Shown here in pieces: positions 1 to 6,899 of a stretch of 21,419 bases of DNA. The position numbers and the translations under genes are program-made. The notes under the pieces were generated by a model. That model was given only the letters and a program-made list of their open reading frames with translations, had not been told where the DNA came from and searched no databases. Origin of the DNA: DATFDN01 sp049591635 (lineage in GTDB: Bacteria; Pseudomonadota; Alphaproteobacteria; Acetobacterales; Acetobacteraceae). Location: assembly GCA_049591635.1 (NCBI GenBank), contig JBAWFF010000061.1, forward strand, positions 1 to 21,419. The letters are read 5' to 3'. Each line of letters starts with the position of its first letter. The first letter of the stretch is position 1.

Positions 1-2
1 AT

Positions 3-140
3 GGCGAGAACATCTACGTCGACGACCGTACCATCGACAGCCACGTCAAGCGCATCCGCAAGAAGTTCCGCGTTGCCGAGGACAGCTTCAACCAGATCGA
101 GACACTCTACGGGATCGGCTACCGCTACAAGGAGCACTGA
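3..140 (+). CDS. chvI: ChvI-like response regulator, C-terminal end only (5' truncated by window)
   Basis: The first 45 codons read from base 3 and stop at TGA 138-140. They encode the end of an OmpR/PhoB-type winged-helix DNA-binding domain. The recognition-helix stretch TIDSHVKRIRKKF and the C-terminal hairpin ending ETLYGIGYRYKE are typical of this family, and the wording is close to ChvI/ExoI regulators. The receiver domain lies outside the window. The following sensor kinase starts 1 base after the stop, and its Shine-Dalgarno sequence lies inside these last codons, so the two are translationally coupled. The ChvI assignment rests on these residues plus the ChvG-like partner. It is known from the family, not proven here. 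Confidence 0.82.
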   Translation, partial: GENIYVDDRTIDSHVKRIRKKFRVAEDSFNQIETLYGIGYRYKEH

Positions 141-141
141 T

Positions 142-1803
142 TTGCTCCAGCGCCTCTCCGGGCGCCCGCTACCGAAGCCGGTCGGGGCCGCTCCCCGCCT
201 ACGCTGGGTCTCCCCGCTGCTGCGCCGTATCCTACTGGTCAACGCGCTGCCGCTGGCGCTCCTCGTCGTGGCTCTGCTCTATCTCGACCAGTACCAGAAC
301 GGCCTCCTGGAGGCCGAGGTCGGGGCGCTGCGCGAGCAGGCCCGCGTTTTCGCCGGCGCGCTGGCCGAAAGCGCCGTCAACGTTGCCGATCCCAGCGACC
401 CGCGCCTGGTCGCCGACATCGCCCGCCCGCTGCTTTACCGCCTGACCGATCCGAGTCCCGATGCCGAAGCCAAGCTCTACGCTCCGGACGGCACGCTGCT
501 CGCCGATTCCCGGGTCCGCGAGGGACCCAAGGGCGCCCAGCGTGAGCCGCTGCCGCCAGCCGTGGTCCGGGGGGCGGTGATGGGCGCGATCGGCTGGGTC
601 TACGACGAGGTGCTCGGCCTGATCCCGGAGAAGACTCCGACGCATGTCGATCTCTCCCCCATCGGCGCCGGCCCGGAATGGCAGCCCGACGTGAAGGAGG
701 AACTCCGCCTCTCAAGTTCCGAGAAGAGCCGGGAGACGCCGCCCTATATCCGACGCACCATCGACAATCGTCTGCTGGTAACGGTCGCGGTCCCGGTCGA
801 GCGCGACAAGCATACGGTCGGCATCATCCTGCTGACCCGCGAGGCGCGCGAGGTCGATAGCACCCTGTTCGCCATCCGTACCTCCATCCTGGCCCTGTTC
901 GGCGTCGCCCTGGCGCTGACCGTGCTGCTATCGTGGTATCTATCGCGCACCATCGCCCGGCCGATCCTGCGACTCGCCGGCGCAGCGGCCGACATGCGGG
1001 AGGGGCAGGGTCGCACCGGCAGCGTGCCGCGCGCCCTGCTCGACCGCCGCGATGAGGTGGGCATTCTGGCCGTCGCCCTGGCGGACTCGGCCGCCGCGCT
1101 GTGGCATCGGATGGACGCGATCGAGCGCTTCGCCGCCGACGTGGCGCACGAGATCAAGAACCCGCTCAGCTCCATCCGCAGCGCCATCGAGACCCTGCGC
1201 CGGATCCAGGACCCGGCTCGCCAGAAGCAGCTTCTCGCTATCATCACCGACGATGTAACCAGGCTCGACCGCCTCATCACCGACGTCGCTGACGCGTCGC
1301 GCGTAGACGCGGAGTTGTCGCGCATCGCGACCGAACAAGTCGATATCGCGCCAATTCTGCATACGTTGAAGGAGCTACAGGACGCGACGCGCGGTGGTGA
1401 CGATCCGCGGATCGATCTCGACGTCGTTCCCAGCGGGCTCGTCGTGCGCGGCGTCGAAGACCGGCTGGTGCAGGTCTTCCGCAACGTGATCGCCAACGCG
1501 GAATCCTTCAGCCCCCCCCGGGGACGCATCGCGATTGCCGCCCGCCGAACCGCTGCCGGCGTCGAGATCACCGTCGACGATGACGGTCCCGGTATCCCCG
1601 ACGGCAAGCTGGAGCAGATATTCGACCGTTTCTACAGCGAGCGGCCGCGCGAGGAGCGCTTTGGCCAGCACTCCGGCCTGGGTCTGTCGATCAGCCGCCA
1701 GATCGTCGAAGCCCTGCGCGGTCGGATCATCGCCGACAATCGCCGCGCGCCCGATGGCCGCGTGCTGGGCGCGCGGTTCGTGGTCGCGTTGCCGGCGGCG
1801 TGA
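142..1803 (+). CDS. chvG: ChvG-like sensor histidine kinase (TTG start)
   Basis: A 553-residue membrane sensor kinase that would phosphorylate the preceding response regulator. Visible parts: transmembrane helix 1 (about residues 29-48); a periplasmic sensor region to about 245, of the stimulus-sensing type seen in ChvG/ExoS; helix 2 (about 248-268); a HAMP linker; the H-box with phospho-acceptor His336 in DVAHEIKNPLSS; the N-box near 446 (FRNVIANAESF); G1 DDDGPGIP near 479; and G2 GLGLS near 512. The start is TTG 142, with AAGGAG at 129-134 (7-nt spacing). An ATG at base 1 opens the same frame, but those 47 codons overlap the regulator's coding end and have no family similarity. In many alphaproteobacteria chvG is followed by hprK and PTS genes. 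Here a convergent gene begins 5 bp downstream instead. Confidence 0.9.
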   Translation: MLQRLSGRPLPKPVGAAPRLRWVSPLLRRILLVNALPLALLVVALLYLDQYQNGLLEAEVGALREQARVFAGALAESAVNVADPSDPRLVADIARPLLYRLTDPSPDAEAKLYAPDGTLLADSRVREGPKGAQREPLPPAVVRGAVMGAIGWVYDEVLGLIPEKTPTHVDLSPIGAGPEWQPDVKEELRLSSSEKSRETPPYIRRTIDNRLLVTVAVPVERDKHTVGIILLTREAREVDSTLFAIRTSILALFGVALALTVLLSWYLSRTIARPILRLAGAAADMREGQGRTGSVPRALLDRRDEVGILAVALADSAAALWHRMDAIERFAADVAHEIKNPLSSIRSAIETLRRIQDPARQKQLLAIITDDVTRLDRLITDVADASRVDAELSRIATEQVDIAPILHTLKELQDATRGGDDPRIDLDVVPSGLVVRGVEDRLVQVFRNVIANAESFSPPRGRIAIAARRTAAGVEITVDDDGPGIPDGKLEQIFDRFYSERPREERFGQHSGLGLSISRQIVEALRGRIIADNRRAPDGRVLGARFVVALPAA

Positions 1804-1808
1804 GAGGG

Positions 1809-3065
1809 TCAGGTGGTCTCGAACAACCGCTGGCCGATGAACCCACCCTCGTTCACCCCGCCAGGGCAGGCGAAGAGGCCACCGCCGGTGTGCGTAGCGA
1901 ACTGGTTCAGCGCATCAAGCTTCGACACCTGATCGAAGATCCGGATGAACCCTGTGCGGGGATCGCGCTGGTAGCAGACGAAGAACAGCCCCGAATCGTA
2001 TTCCATGCCCTGTCGCCAGGGCGGCCAGCGCTCGGCGGTGAAATTCACGCCGTCGTTGTAGGAATATCCGCGACGGAGGATCTGCGCGCCGCCGTTGGTC
2101 GCCGCCGTCGCCAGGCGGACATGCGCGTTGTCGGGAATGATCGGATTGCCGTCCTGGTCGGTGGCGTCTAGGTCCAGGGCATCGAACTCGTTGGTCTTGC
2201 CCAACGGCGCGCCGGACAGCTTGTGCCGGCCGATCACCTCCTCCTGGAAATCGGTCTCCATTCGGTCCCAGTGGTCCAGGACCAGGCGGATGCGGCGGAC
2301 CACGACGTAGCTGCCGCCACGCATCCACGCCGGCCCCTCGGCACCGACCCAGACCACCTCGTCGAGGCTGGCAGGCGTCTGCGTCCCGTCCTTGAAGCCG
2401 AGCAGATTGCGGGGTGTCCTCCCGGCCGCGGAGTTCCCGATGAAGCCGGTCTGCGCCCAGCGGATCCGCGCCGCGCCGTACGCCAAGCGGACGAGTTGGC
2501 GGACCGCGTGGAAGGCGACCTGCGGATCGTCGGCGCAGGCCTGGATGGACAGGTCGCCGCCAGTGCGCGTCTCTTGCAGCTGATCGCCGGTGAAGTTGGG
2601 CAGATCGACCAGCGCCTCCGGCCGATGCGCCGCCAGGCCATAGCGGTCGTGTCCGTCCTTCACGAACAACCCGGCGCCGAATCCGAACGTGATCGTCAAC
2701 CGTGCCGGTCCCAACCCGAGCGCCTCGCCGCTATCGGCGGCAGGGACTGACAAATCGGCACTAAGAGGAGCCGCTGTTTGCCCAGCGGTCAGGCGCGCGG
2801 CGGCGGTAGTCCATGTTCGCAGCAGGTTCACGACGTCGCTCGGCCGCGTGGTGACGAGATCGATCGCGGCGAAGTAGGTTTGGCTCTGCGACGGCGTTGC
2901 GATGCCGCCTTGGTGTTCGCCCAAGAACGGTTCGGTCGGGGCGCGTTCCGGAGAAGGCGTCGCGGCCCGCGCGTCGAGGCCGGAGCTGGCGGCGGCGACC
3001 AAGCCGCCGGCAGCGGCCAGGAAACCGCGGCGCGAGGAGAAGGGGCAGCGTCCGCTCACCTTCAC
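1809..3065 (-). CDS. efeB: EfeB-like Tat-exported DyP-type heme peroxidase / deferrochelatase
   Basis: A 418-residue dye-decolorizing-type peroxidase, expected to fold in the cytoplasm around heme and be exported to the periplasm by Tat. It begins with a twin-arginine signal (SRRGFLAAAGG, residues 11-21). The DyP signature GFKDG gives distal Asp226, proximal heme ligand His315 lies in DNAHVRLA, and the heme-pocket arginine is in ILRRGYSY (331-332). Length matches EfeB/YcdB. The start is GTG 3065, 5 nt after the TGA of the beta-propeller gene, with TGAGG as a likely ribosome site over that stop. It is the last gene of the porin-propeller-peroxidase operon. EfeB normally works with EfeU (permease) and EfeO, and neither is present here. 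Peroxidase family is near certain. Ferric reduction or heme-iron release is a family-based inference. Confidence 0.92.
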   Translation of the reverse strand: MKVSGRCPFSSRRGFLAAAGGLVAAASSGLDARAATPSPERAPTEPFLGEHQGGIATPSQSQTYFAAIDLVTTRPSDVVNLLRTWTTAAARLTAGQTAAPLSADLSVPAADSGEALGLGPARLTITFGFGAGLFVKDGHDRYGLAAHRPEALVDLPNFTGDQLQETRTGGDLSIQACADDPQVAFHAVRQLVRLAYGAARIRWAQTGFIGNSAAGRTPRNLLGFKDGTQTPASLDEVVWVGAEGPAWMRGGSYVVVRRIRLVLDHWDRMETDFQEEVIGRHKLSGAPLGKTNEFDALDLDATDQDGNPIIPDNAHVRLATAATNGGAQILRRGYSYNDGVNFTAERWPPWRQGMEYDSGLFFVCYQRDPRTGFIRIFDQVSKLDALNQFATHTGGGLFACPGGVNEGGFIGQRLFETT

Positions 3066-3070
3066 CTGCC

Positions 3071-4210
3071 TCAGTGCGCCAGGACGATCGTGTTCATGTC
3101 GTCCTCCACATAGTAGAAACCGTCGCCTGCTGGGGTCATCGCGATTCCGAACAGATCACCGCTTCCGGGCGGGCTCTGCGCCTTGTCGGTGTCGACCCAT
3201 TGCGCCTGGAGTTGGTGGCCCGTCGTCGGGTCGATCTCCACCACCTGGCCATTTAGCCCGTTCGTAACGAGCAAATGCCCATTCGGGGCCATCACCATCG
3301 CCAGCGGTCGCTTCAGCAGGCCATCCTTGGTGACCTCCTGGCCGATGCCGGCGGAATCGGTGCGCGTTGCCGCGTTGGGGATGGCGGCGATTCGGTTGCC
3401 GAGGGCGTCGGAGACGTAGAGCGCGCCGTTTCCGCCGAGTGCGAGGCCGGTCGGACCGATAATGAATACGCCTTTGTCCGCTTGCTCGCCGAAGCCGCTA
3501 CCGATCACGGTCTGACTGGTCACGACGGGCGGCTTGCCCGGGGGAATCGACAAGCCGATGCGCAACACCGTTGCCTGCTTCACGACATCCTGGCCGGGGC
3601 TACCGACGCCGAAGCCGGTGTTGCTGACGAACAGCGTGGCAGTCGATCCGCTGTCGATGACCGCCATGTTGCCCCACGGGCCGTCGATGGTCGGTCCGGC
3701 GATCACGTCGGTCACACGACCCTGCGAGTCGAGCACGATCAAGCAGCCAGGGCCCTTCGTCGCCGTCGTGCCGTCCGTGCTCGGCAAACTGCCGACGATG
3801 ACCCAGCCTGATTTGAGCATGGCCATCGCCGTGGTCAGCCCCACGCCGCCCGGGCATTTATCCAGATGGCGCGGAATCGCGGCGAAGAGCGTCAGGGCCT
3901 TCGTCTCCGGGCTGTAGTCGACGATGGTGGTGCCAAGACCTTGAAGGTTGTTCTTGTCATTGAAATTATCAATCAACACATCGCCCTGCCGAATCTTGCC
4001 CGAGGAGACCGGAGCGACGATGAGGGCGTAAGGGTTCTGGTCGCCGTTGGCCGGAACCGTCGAGGTCACCGTGGTATGGCGATGCATTGTTTCCAGACCG
4101 CCGGCCGGCGCCGCCGCGAACGCACTGCCGGGCGCGGAAAGCGCCAGGATCACGCCCAACGCGGCCAGACCCCCGCAGGCTCGCGGCCGGAGATTGATTA
4201 TCAGTCGCAT
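3071..4210 (-). CDS. Secreted NHL/YncE-like beta-propeller protein
   Basis: A 379-residue exported protein of unknown exact role. It has a Sec-type signal peptide (hydrophobic GGLAALGVILALSAPGSAFA, cleavage about residues 30-35), then repeated strand-rich blades. Examples are GPTGLALGGNGALYVSDALGNRI and RPLAMVMAPNGHLLVTNGLNGQVVEIDP, typical of NHL/SMP-30/YncE-like six- or seven-blade propellers. The start is ATG 4210 with GAGGAG 7 nt upstream. An in-frame extension to 4372 runs into the porin gene and is rejected. It lies 35 nt after the porin and 5 nt before the peroxidase gene, so it is almost surely co-transcribed with them. No heme-binding CxxCH is seen. There are two cysteines (DKCPGG, GPGCL). 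A periplasmic partner or scaffold for the peroxidase or porin is an inference. Confidence 0.8.
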   Translation of the reverse strand: MRLIINLRPRACGGLAALGVILALSAPGSAFAAAPAGGLETMHRHTTVTSTVPANGDQNPYALIVAPVSSGKIRQGDVLIDNFNDKNNLQGLGTTIVDYSPETKALTLFAAIPRHLDKCPGGVGLTTAMAMLKSGWVIVGSLPSTDGTTATKGPGCLIVLDSQGRVTDVIAGPTIDGPWGNMAVIDSGSTATLFVSNTGFGVGSPGQDVVKQATVLRIGLSIPPGKPPVVTSQTVIGSGFGEQADKGVFIIGPTGLALGGNGALYVSDALGNRIAAIPNAATRTDSAGIGQEVTKDGLLKRPLAMVMAPNGHLLVTNGLNGQVVEIDPTTGHQLQAQWVDTDKAQSPPGSGDLFGIAMTPAGDGFYYVEDDMNTIVLAH

Positions 4211-4245
4211 CCACAGTCTCCTCGAGGCTGGTTCGAGTACGGGTG

Positions 4246-5733
4246 TTAGAAGGTGATGTTCGTGCGCAGGCCGAGGATGGCCTCGTTGCCGACCCGCTGG
4301 CCTGGATTGGTTGGGTCGGGCACCCCGCCCCCGGGATTGAAGACGTATTGGAAGTCGGGCTGCAGCTGCCACCAGGGGGCGACCTGGAACTGATAGGTCA
4401 ACTCGATGAAAGTCTCGCTGGATCGAACGGGAAATGGCGATCCCGAGACATTCGCGGTGTCCCGGTCCAGCGCGGCGGCTTGGTTGCTGACCTTGACGAC
4501 ACCGAAGCCCAGCCCAAGCGAATCGTCGTCTCGGCTGGGCAGGGGCGCTTTGAGGACAACACCGGCGTTCACGCTGAAGCTGATCAGATTGCGGTTGCCC
4601 GGCGCGCCCATGAGCCGGGCGAAGACGCCCACGGAGCGCGGGCCCTGCGGGTCAGGACGCCAGATCATCTGATCCATGACGCCATAGAGGCTGTAATTGT
4701 GGCTCCGCAGCAGCGGATTCCCGTTGCTGTTCGGATCGGCCAGCGAAAGCCCGTCGCTGCCGAATCGCTGGTCCGGGAAGCCGGCTGTGTCGAACCAGGC
4801 GCCCAGTTTGTAGGTGCCGGGCAGGCCGGCGGGGGGCGCTCCTTGCGTCACCATGTCGCCGGTCGCGGGCTGGTTCACCGCGTACTGCACCTCGGCGATG
4901 AACAGCGCGCCTGTCGTCGTATTGAACTGGGCCCCGTACCGCTCGCGCTGGCGAAGCTGCGAATTGTCATTGAACGAACCGCCCGGCGGATTGTCGTCGA
5001 ATACGCCGCCGAGCAGCGTCAGCGCGCCGGTCGGCTGGCCGCGGAATCGCACACCGAGGGAGGAGAGCGGATAGGCCGGGCCGCCCGCATAGAGATCGTA
5101 GGACGGGACCGCGGGCCAGCCCATCATCGTGTTGATGAAGGTGCCAGAGTACTGGCTGACCATGAATTCCTGGTCGATGCTCTGCTGGCCGACCTTCACG
5201 TCCATGCGGCCGTCAAGGAGCGCCTGATCGTACCATAGTTCCCACAGGCGGGTGGCGCCTTCGGCCTCGATCCCGCTGGCGGTCTGCAAATCGGCGAGAT
5301 TGTCGGCACTGAGGTTGCGGCCATGAATTTGAAGCGCGCTGATATTGAAGGTGCCGCCCTGCCAGCCGAACGCCTTGGCGGTATCCAGTCCCATGCTCAG
5401 CATCGTCAGGCCATCGTAATCGGCGCCACGGTGAATGCCGCCCGTGACATTGCCGAGGACCTCGCTCGTTTCCTGGAGGCCGACTGAGATTCCGTAATTT
5501 CCGAGCGCGGTGCGCAAGCCGAGCGTGTCGCCGAACAGGTTGCCGCGTGTCCAAAGGCCTGTCGTGAAGCCAGGTTCCCCAGAAGCCGGAGGCGGGCTCC
5601 CTTGTCCAGCGTTCACGCCGACCTGCGCCTGAGCGCGCCCCGGGATGCCAAGACCCCACAGAGTGACCACCGTCGCCCCGAGCAGCCCCGCGCGGGCCCC
5701 AGTCCGTCTTGCGGCCCGTGCCGGATATCCCAT
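4246..5733 (-). CDS. OprB-family outer-membrane porin
   Basis: A 495-residue beta-barrel protein of the OprB (carbohydrate-selective porin) family. It has a signal peptide ending PGRAQA near residue 36, an OprB-like core (LWELWYDQALLDGRMDVKVG, then YDLYAGGPAYPLSSLGVRFR, then GVFDDNPPGG), alternating strand pattern, and the C-terminal Phe (TNITF) expected of outer-membrane proteins inserted by Bam. The chosen start is ATG 5733, preceded by AAGGGA at 7-nt spacing; an ATG at 5769 in the same frame lacks such a site. It is the first gene after the Fur-like operator at 5778-5796 and leads the operon with the propeller and EfeB-like genes. The family name suggests sugar passage, but the context points to iron. 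Some cyanobacterial OprB-type porins have been linked to inorganic iron entry. Confidence 0.88.
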   Translation of the reverse strand: MGYPARAARRTGARAGLLGATVVTLWGLGIPGRAQAQVGVNAGQGSPPPASGEPGFTTGLWTRGNLFGDTLGLRTALGNYGISVGLQETSEVLGNVTGGIHRGADYDGLTMLSMGLDTAKAFGWQGGTFNISALQIHGRNLSADNLADLQTASGIEAEGATRLWELWYDQALLDGRMDVKVGQQSIDQEFMVSQYSGTFINTMMGWPAVPSYDLYAGGPAYPLSSLGVRFRGQPTGALTLLGGVFDDNPPGGSFNDNSQLRQRERYGAQFNTTTGALFIAEVQYAVNQPATGDMVTQGAPPAGLPGTYKLGAWFDTAGFPDQRFGSDGLSLADPNSNGNPLLRSHNYSLYGVMDQMIWRPDPQGPRSVGVFARLMGAPGNRNLISFSVNAGVVLKAPLPSRDDDSLGLGFGVVKVSNQAAALDRDTANVSGSPFPVRSSETFIELTYQFQVAPWWQLQPDFQYVFNPGGGVPDPTNPGQRVGNEAILGLRTNITF

Positions 5734-5777
5734 CGACCATTCCCTTCGTGCGAAGCCGACATGCGGCACGTCATGCG

Positions 5778-5796
5778 AATGCGAGTCGTTCGCATT
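5778..5796. promoter_or_regulatory. Fur-like operator (19-bp palindrome) upstream of the porin-propeller-efeB operon
   Basis: Perfect 7-nt inverted arms AATGCGA and TCGCATT separated by 5 nt. The size and sequence style match Fur boxes of high-GC alphaproteobacteria. It lies 45 bp upstream of the porin start and overlaps the stop codon of fbpC and the candidate -10 element. The same design, A-A/T-TGCGA-N5-TCGCA-A/T-T, recurs at 9539-9559 before fbpA. The regulator is inferred from sequence style and target genes. Confidence 0.65.
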
Positions 5797-5821
5797 TACA
5801 TCGACGGTTTCGGTCGGTCAA
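5793..5821 (-). promoter_or_regulatory. Candidate sigma-70-type promoter for the porin operon, inside the 3' end of fbpC
   Basis: On the minus strand, TTGACC (5821-5816) is followed after exactly 17 nt by TAAATG (5798-5793). The -35 matches 5 of 6 consensus bases; the -10 matches only 3 of 6. The -10 overlaps the edge of the Fur-like palindrome, the expected place for a repressor site. It would give the porin operon its own transcription start besides read-through from fbpABC. Confidence 0.4.
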
Positions 5822-6899
5822 GACACGAGCGGCGATCGCCGCGGCTCTCAGGAGCGAAGACGACGACCTCGCCGCTCACGACCACCGTAACGACGTCTCC
5901 GCTTCGCGGGGCGGCGTGCCCGGGCACCCGGGCCGCCAACTCCACAGTCTCCCCGCCAGTCGAGAGCAGCAGGCGCACGCTTGCTCCGGCGCCGAAGAAC
6001 GTAACGCCTTCAACCCGCGCGCTCAGTTCCCCCGGCGTCCGCCGGGGCCGTTCCAATCGCAGCTGCTCTGGCCGCAGCATCACCTCTACCTCGCCCTCCG
6101 GCATCCCGGGGGCGAGCGTCAGGCTTCCCAACGCACAGCTCACGTGGCCCGCTCGGGCGGTGCCCCGCAGCAGCACAGCCTCGCCAACGAACTGGGCCAG
6201 GTCCGCATCCACGGGTCGACGGTACAGCGCCTCCGGACACGCGACCTGCACCAGCTTCCCCTCCCGGAGCACGGCGACCCGGTGGCCCATCGACAGCGCT
6301 TCCGATTGGTCGTGCGTCACCAGCAGCGCCGTCGTGCCGGCGGCTTCCAGGGCGGCGGCCACCGCCTGGCGGGTGCCGATCCGCAGGGCGGCATCGAGCG
6401 AGGAGAACGGCTCATCGAGCAACACGAGTTGCGGTTCGGGTGCCAGCGCGCGCGCCAGCGCCACCCGCTGCTGCTCGCCGCCGGACAATTCGTGCGGCGG
6501 CCGGCTCGCATAGGAGGCGGGTAGGCCCACCAGTTCCAGCAGCGCCTCCGCCCGCGCGCCACGCCGCGACCGCCTCGCCACGCGCGGCAACCCGAACAGG
6601 ATGTTCTGGGCGACCGACAGATGCGGGAACAGCGCCCCCTCCTGGGCGACGTAGCCGATGCGGCGCCGTTCGGGGGGAACGTGCAGACCGGGTGCGCAGA
6701 CCAACTGTCGGTTCAGTGCGATGCGGCCGTCGTCCGCCCGCTCGAACCCGCACAGCAGGCGCAGCAGCGTGGTCTTGCCGCTGCCGGAGGCGCCGAGGAT
6801 CGCGACGAGGCGCCCGGAGGATACGTCGAGGTCGACGCCCCGCAGCACGGGACGCGTGCCGAACGCCTTGCTCAGCCCCTCGATGCGAATCTCAGCCAT
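5796..6899 (-). CDS. fbpC: Ferric iron ABC transporter ATP-binding protein
   Basis: A 367-residue ATPase of the FbpC/AfuC/PotA class that would power ferric iron import through the FbpB permease on the cytoplasmic face. Walker A is GASGSGKT (residues 36-43), the Q-loop region is YVAQEGALFPHLSV (83-96), the signature is LSGGEQQR (138-145), Walker B LVLLDEP (158-164), the D-loop SSLD, and the switch His196 in VTHDQSEA. The C-terminal third forms a TOBE-like regulatory domain. Its ATG overlaps the end of the permease gene by 8 nt, indicating translational coupling. The TAA stop lies within the Fur-like palindrome of the next operon. The iron role is inferred from the FbpA partner; the ATPase alone could not be told from a putrescine or sulfate type. 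Confidence 0.9.
   Translation of the reverse strand: MAEIRIEGLSKAFGTRPVLRGVDLDVSSGRLVAILGASGSGKTTLLRLLCGFERADDGRIALNRQLVCAPGLHVPPERRRIGYVAQEGALFPHLSVAQNILFGLPRVARRSRRGARAEALLELVGLPASYASRPPHELSGGEQQRVALARALAPEPQLVLLDEPFSSLDAALRIGTRQAVAAALEAAGTTALLVTHDQSEALSMGHRVAVLREGKLVQVACPEALYRRPVDADLAQFVGEAVLLRGTARAGHVSCALGSLTLAPGMPEGEVEVMLRPEQLRLERPRRTPGELSARVEGVTFFGAGASVRLLLSTGGETVELAARVPGHAAPRSGDVVTVVVSGEVVVFAPESRGDRRSCLDRPKPSM

Noticed and set aside
1..141. N-terminal extension of the sensor kinase from ATG 1
   Set aside because: This frame overlaps the real C-terminus of the response regulator, is Ser/Thr-rich with no family similarity, and a well-placed AAGGAG-TTG start exists at 142.
4211..4372. 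Longer start of the beta-propeller gene at 4372
   Set aside because: It would overlap the porin gene, has no signal peptide at its new N-terminus, and the ATG at 4210 has a strong ribosome site followed directly by a signal peptide.
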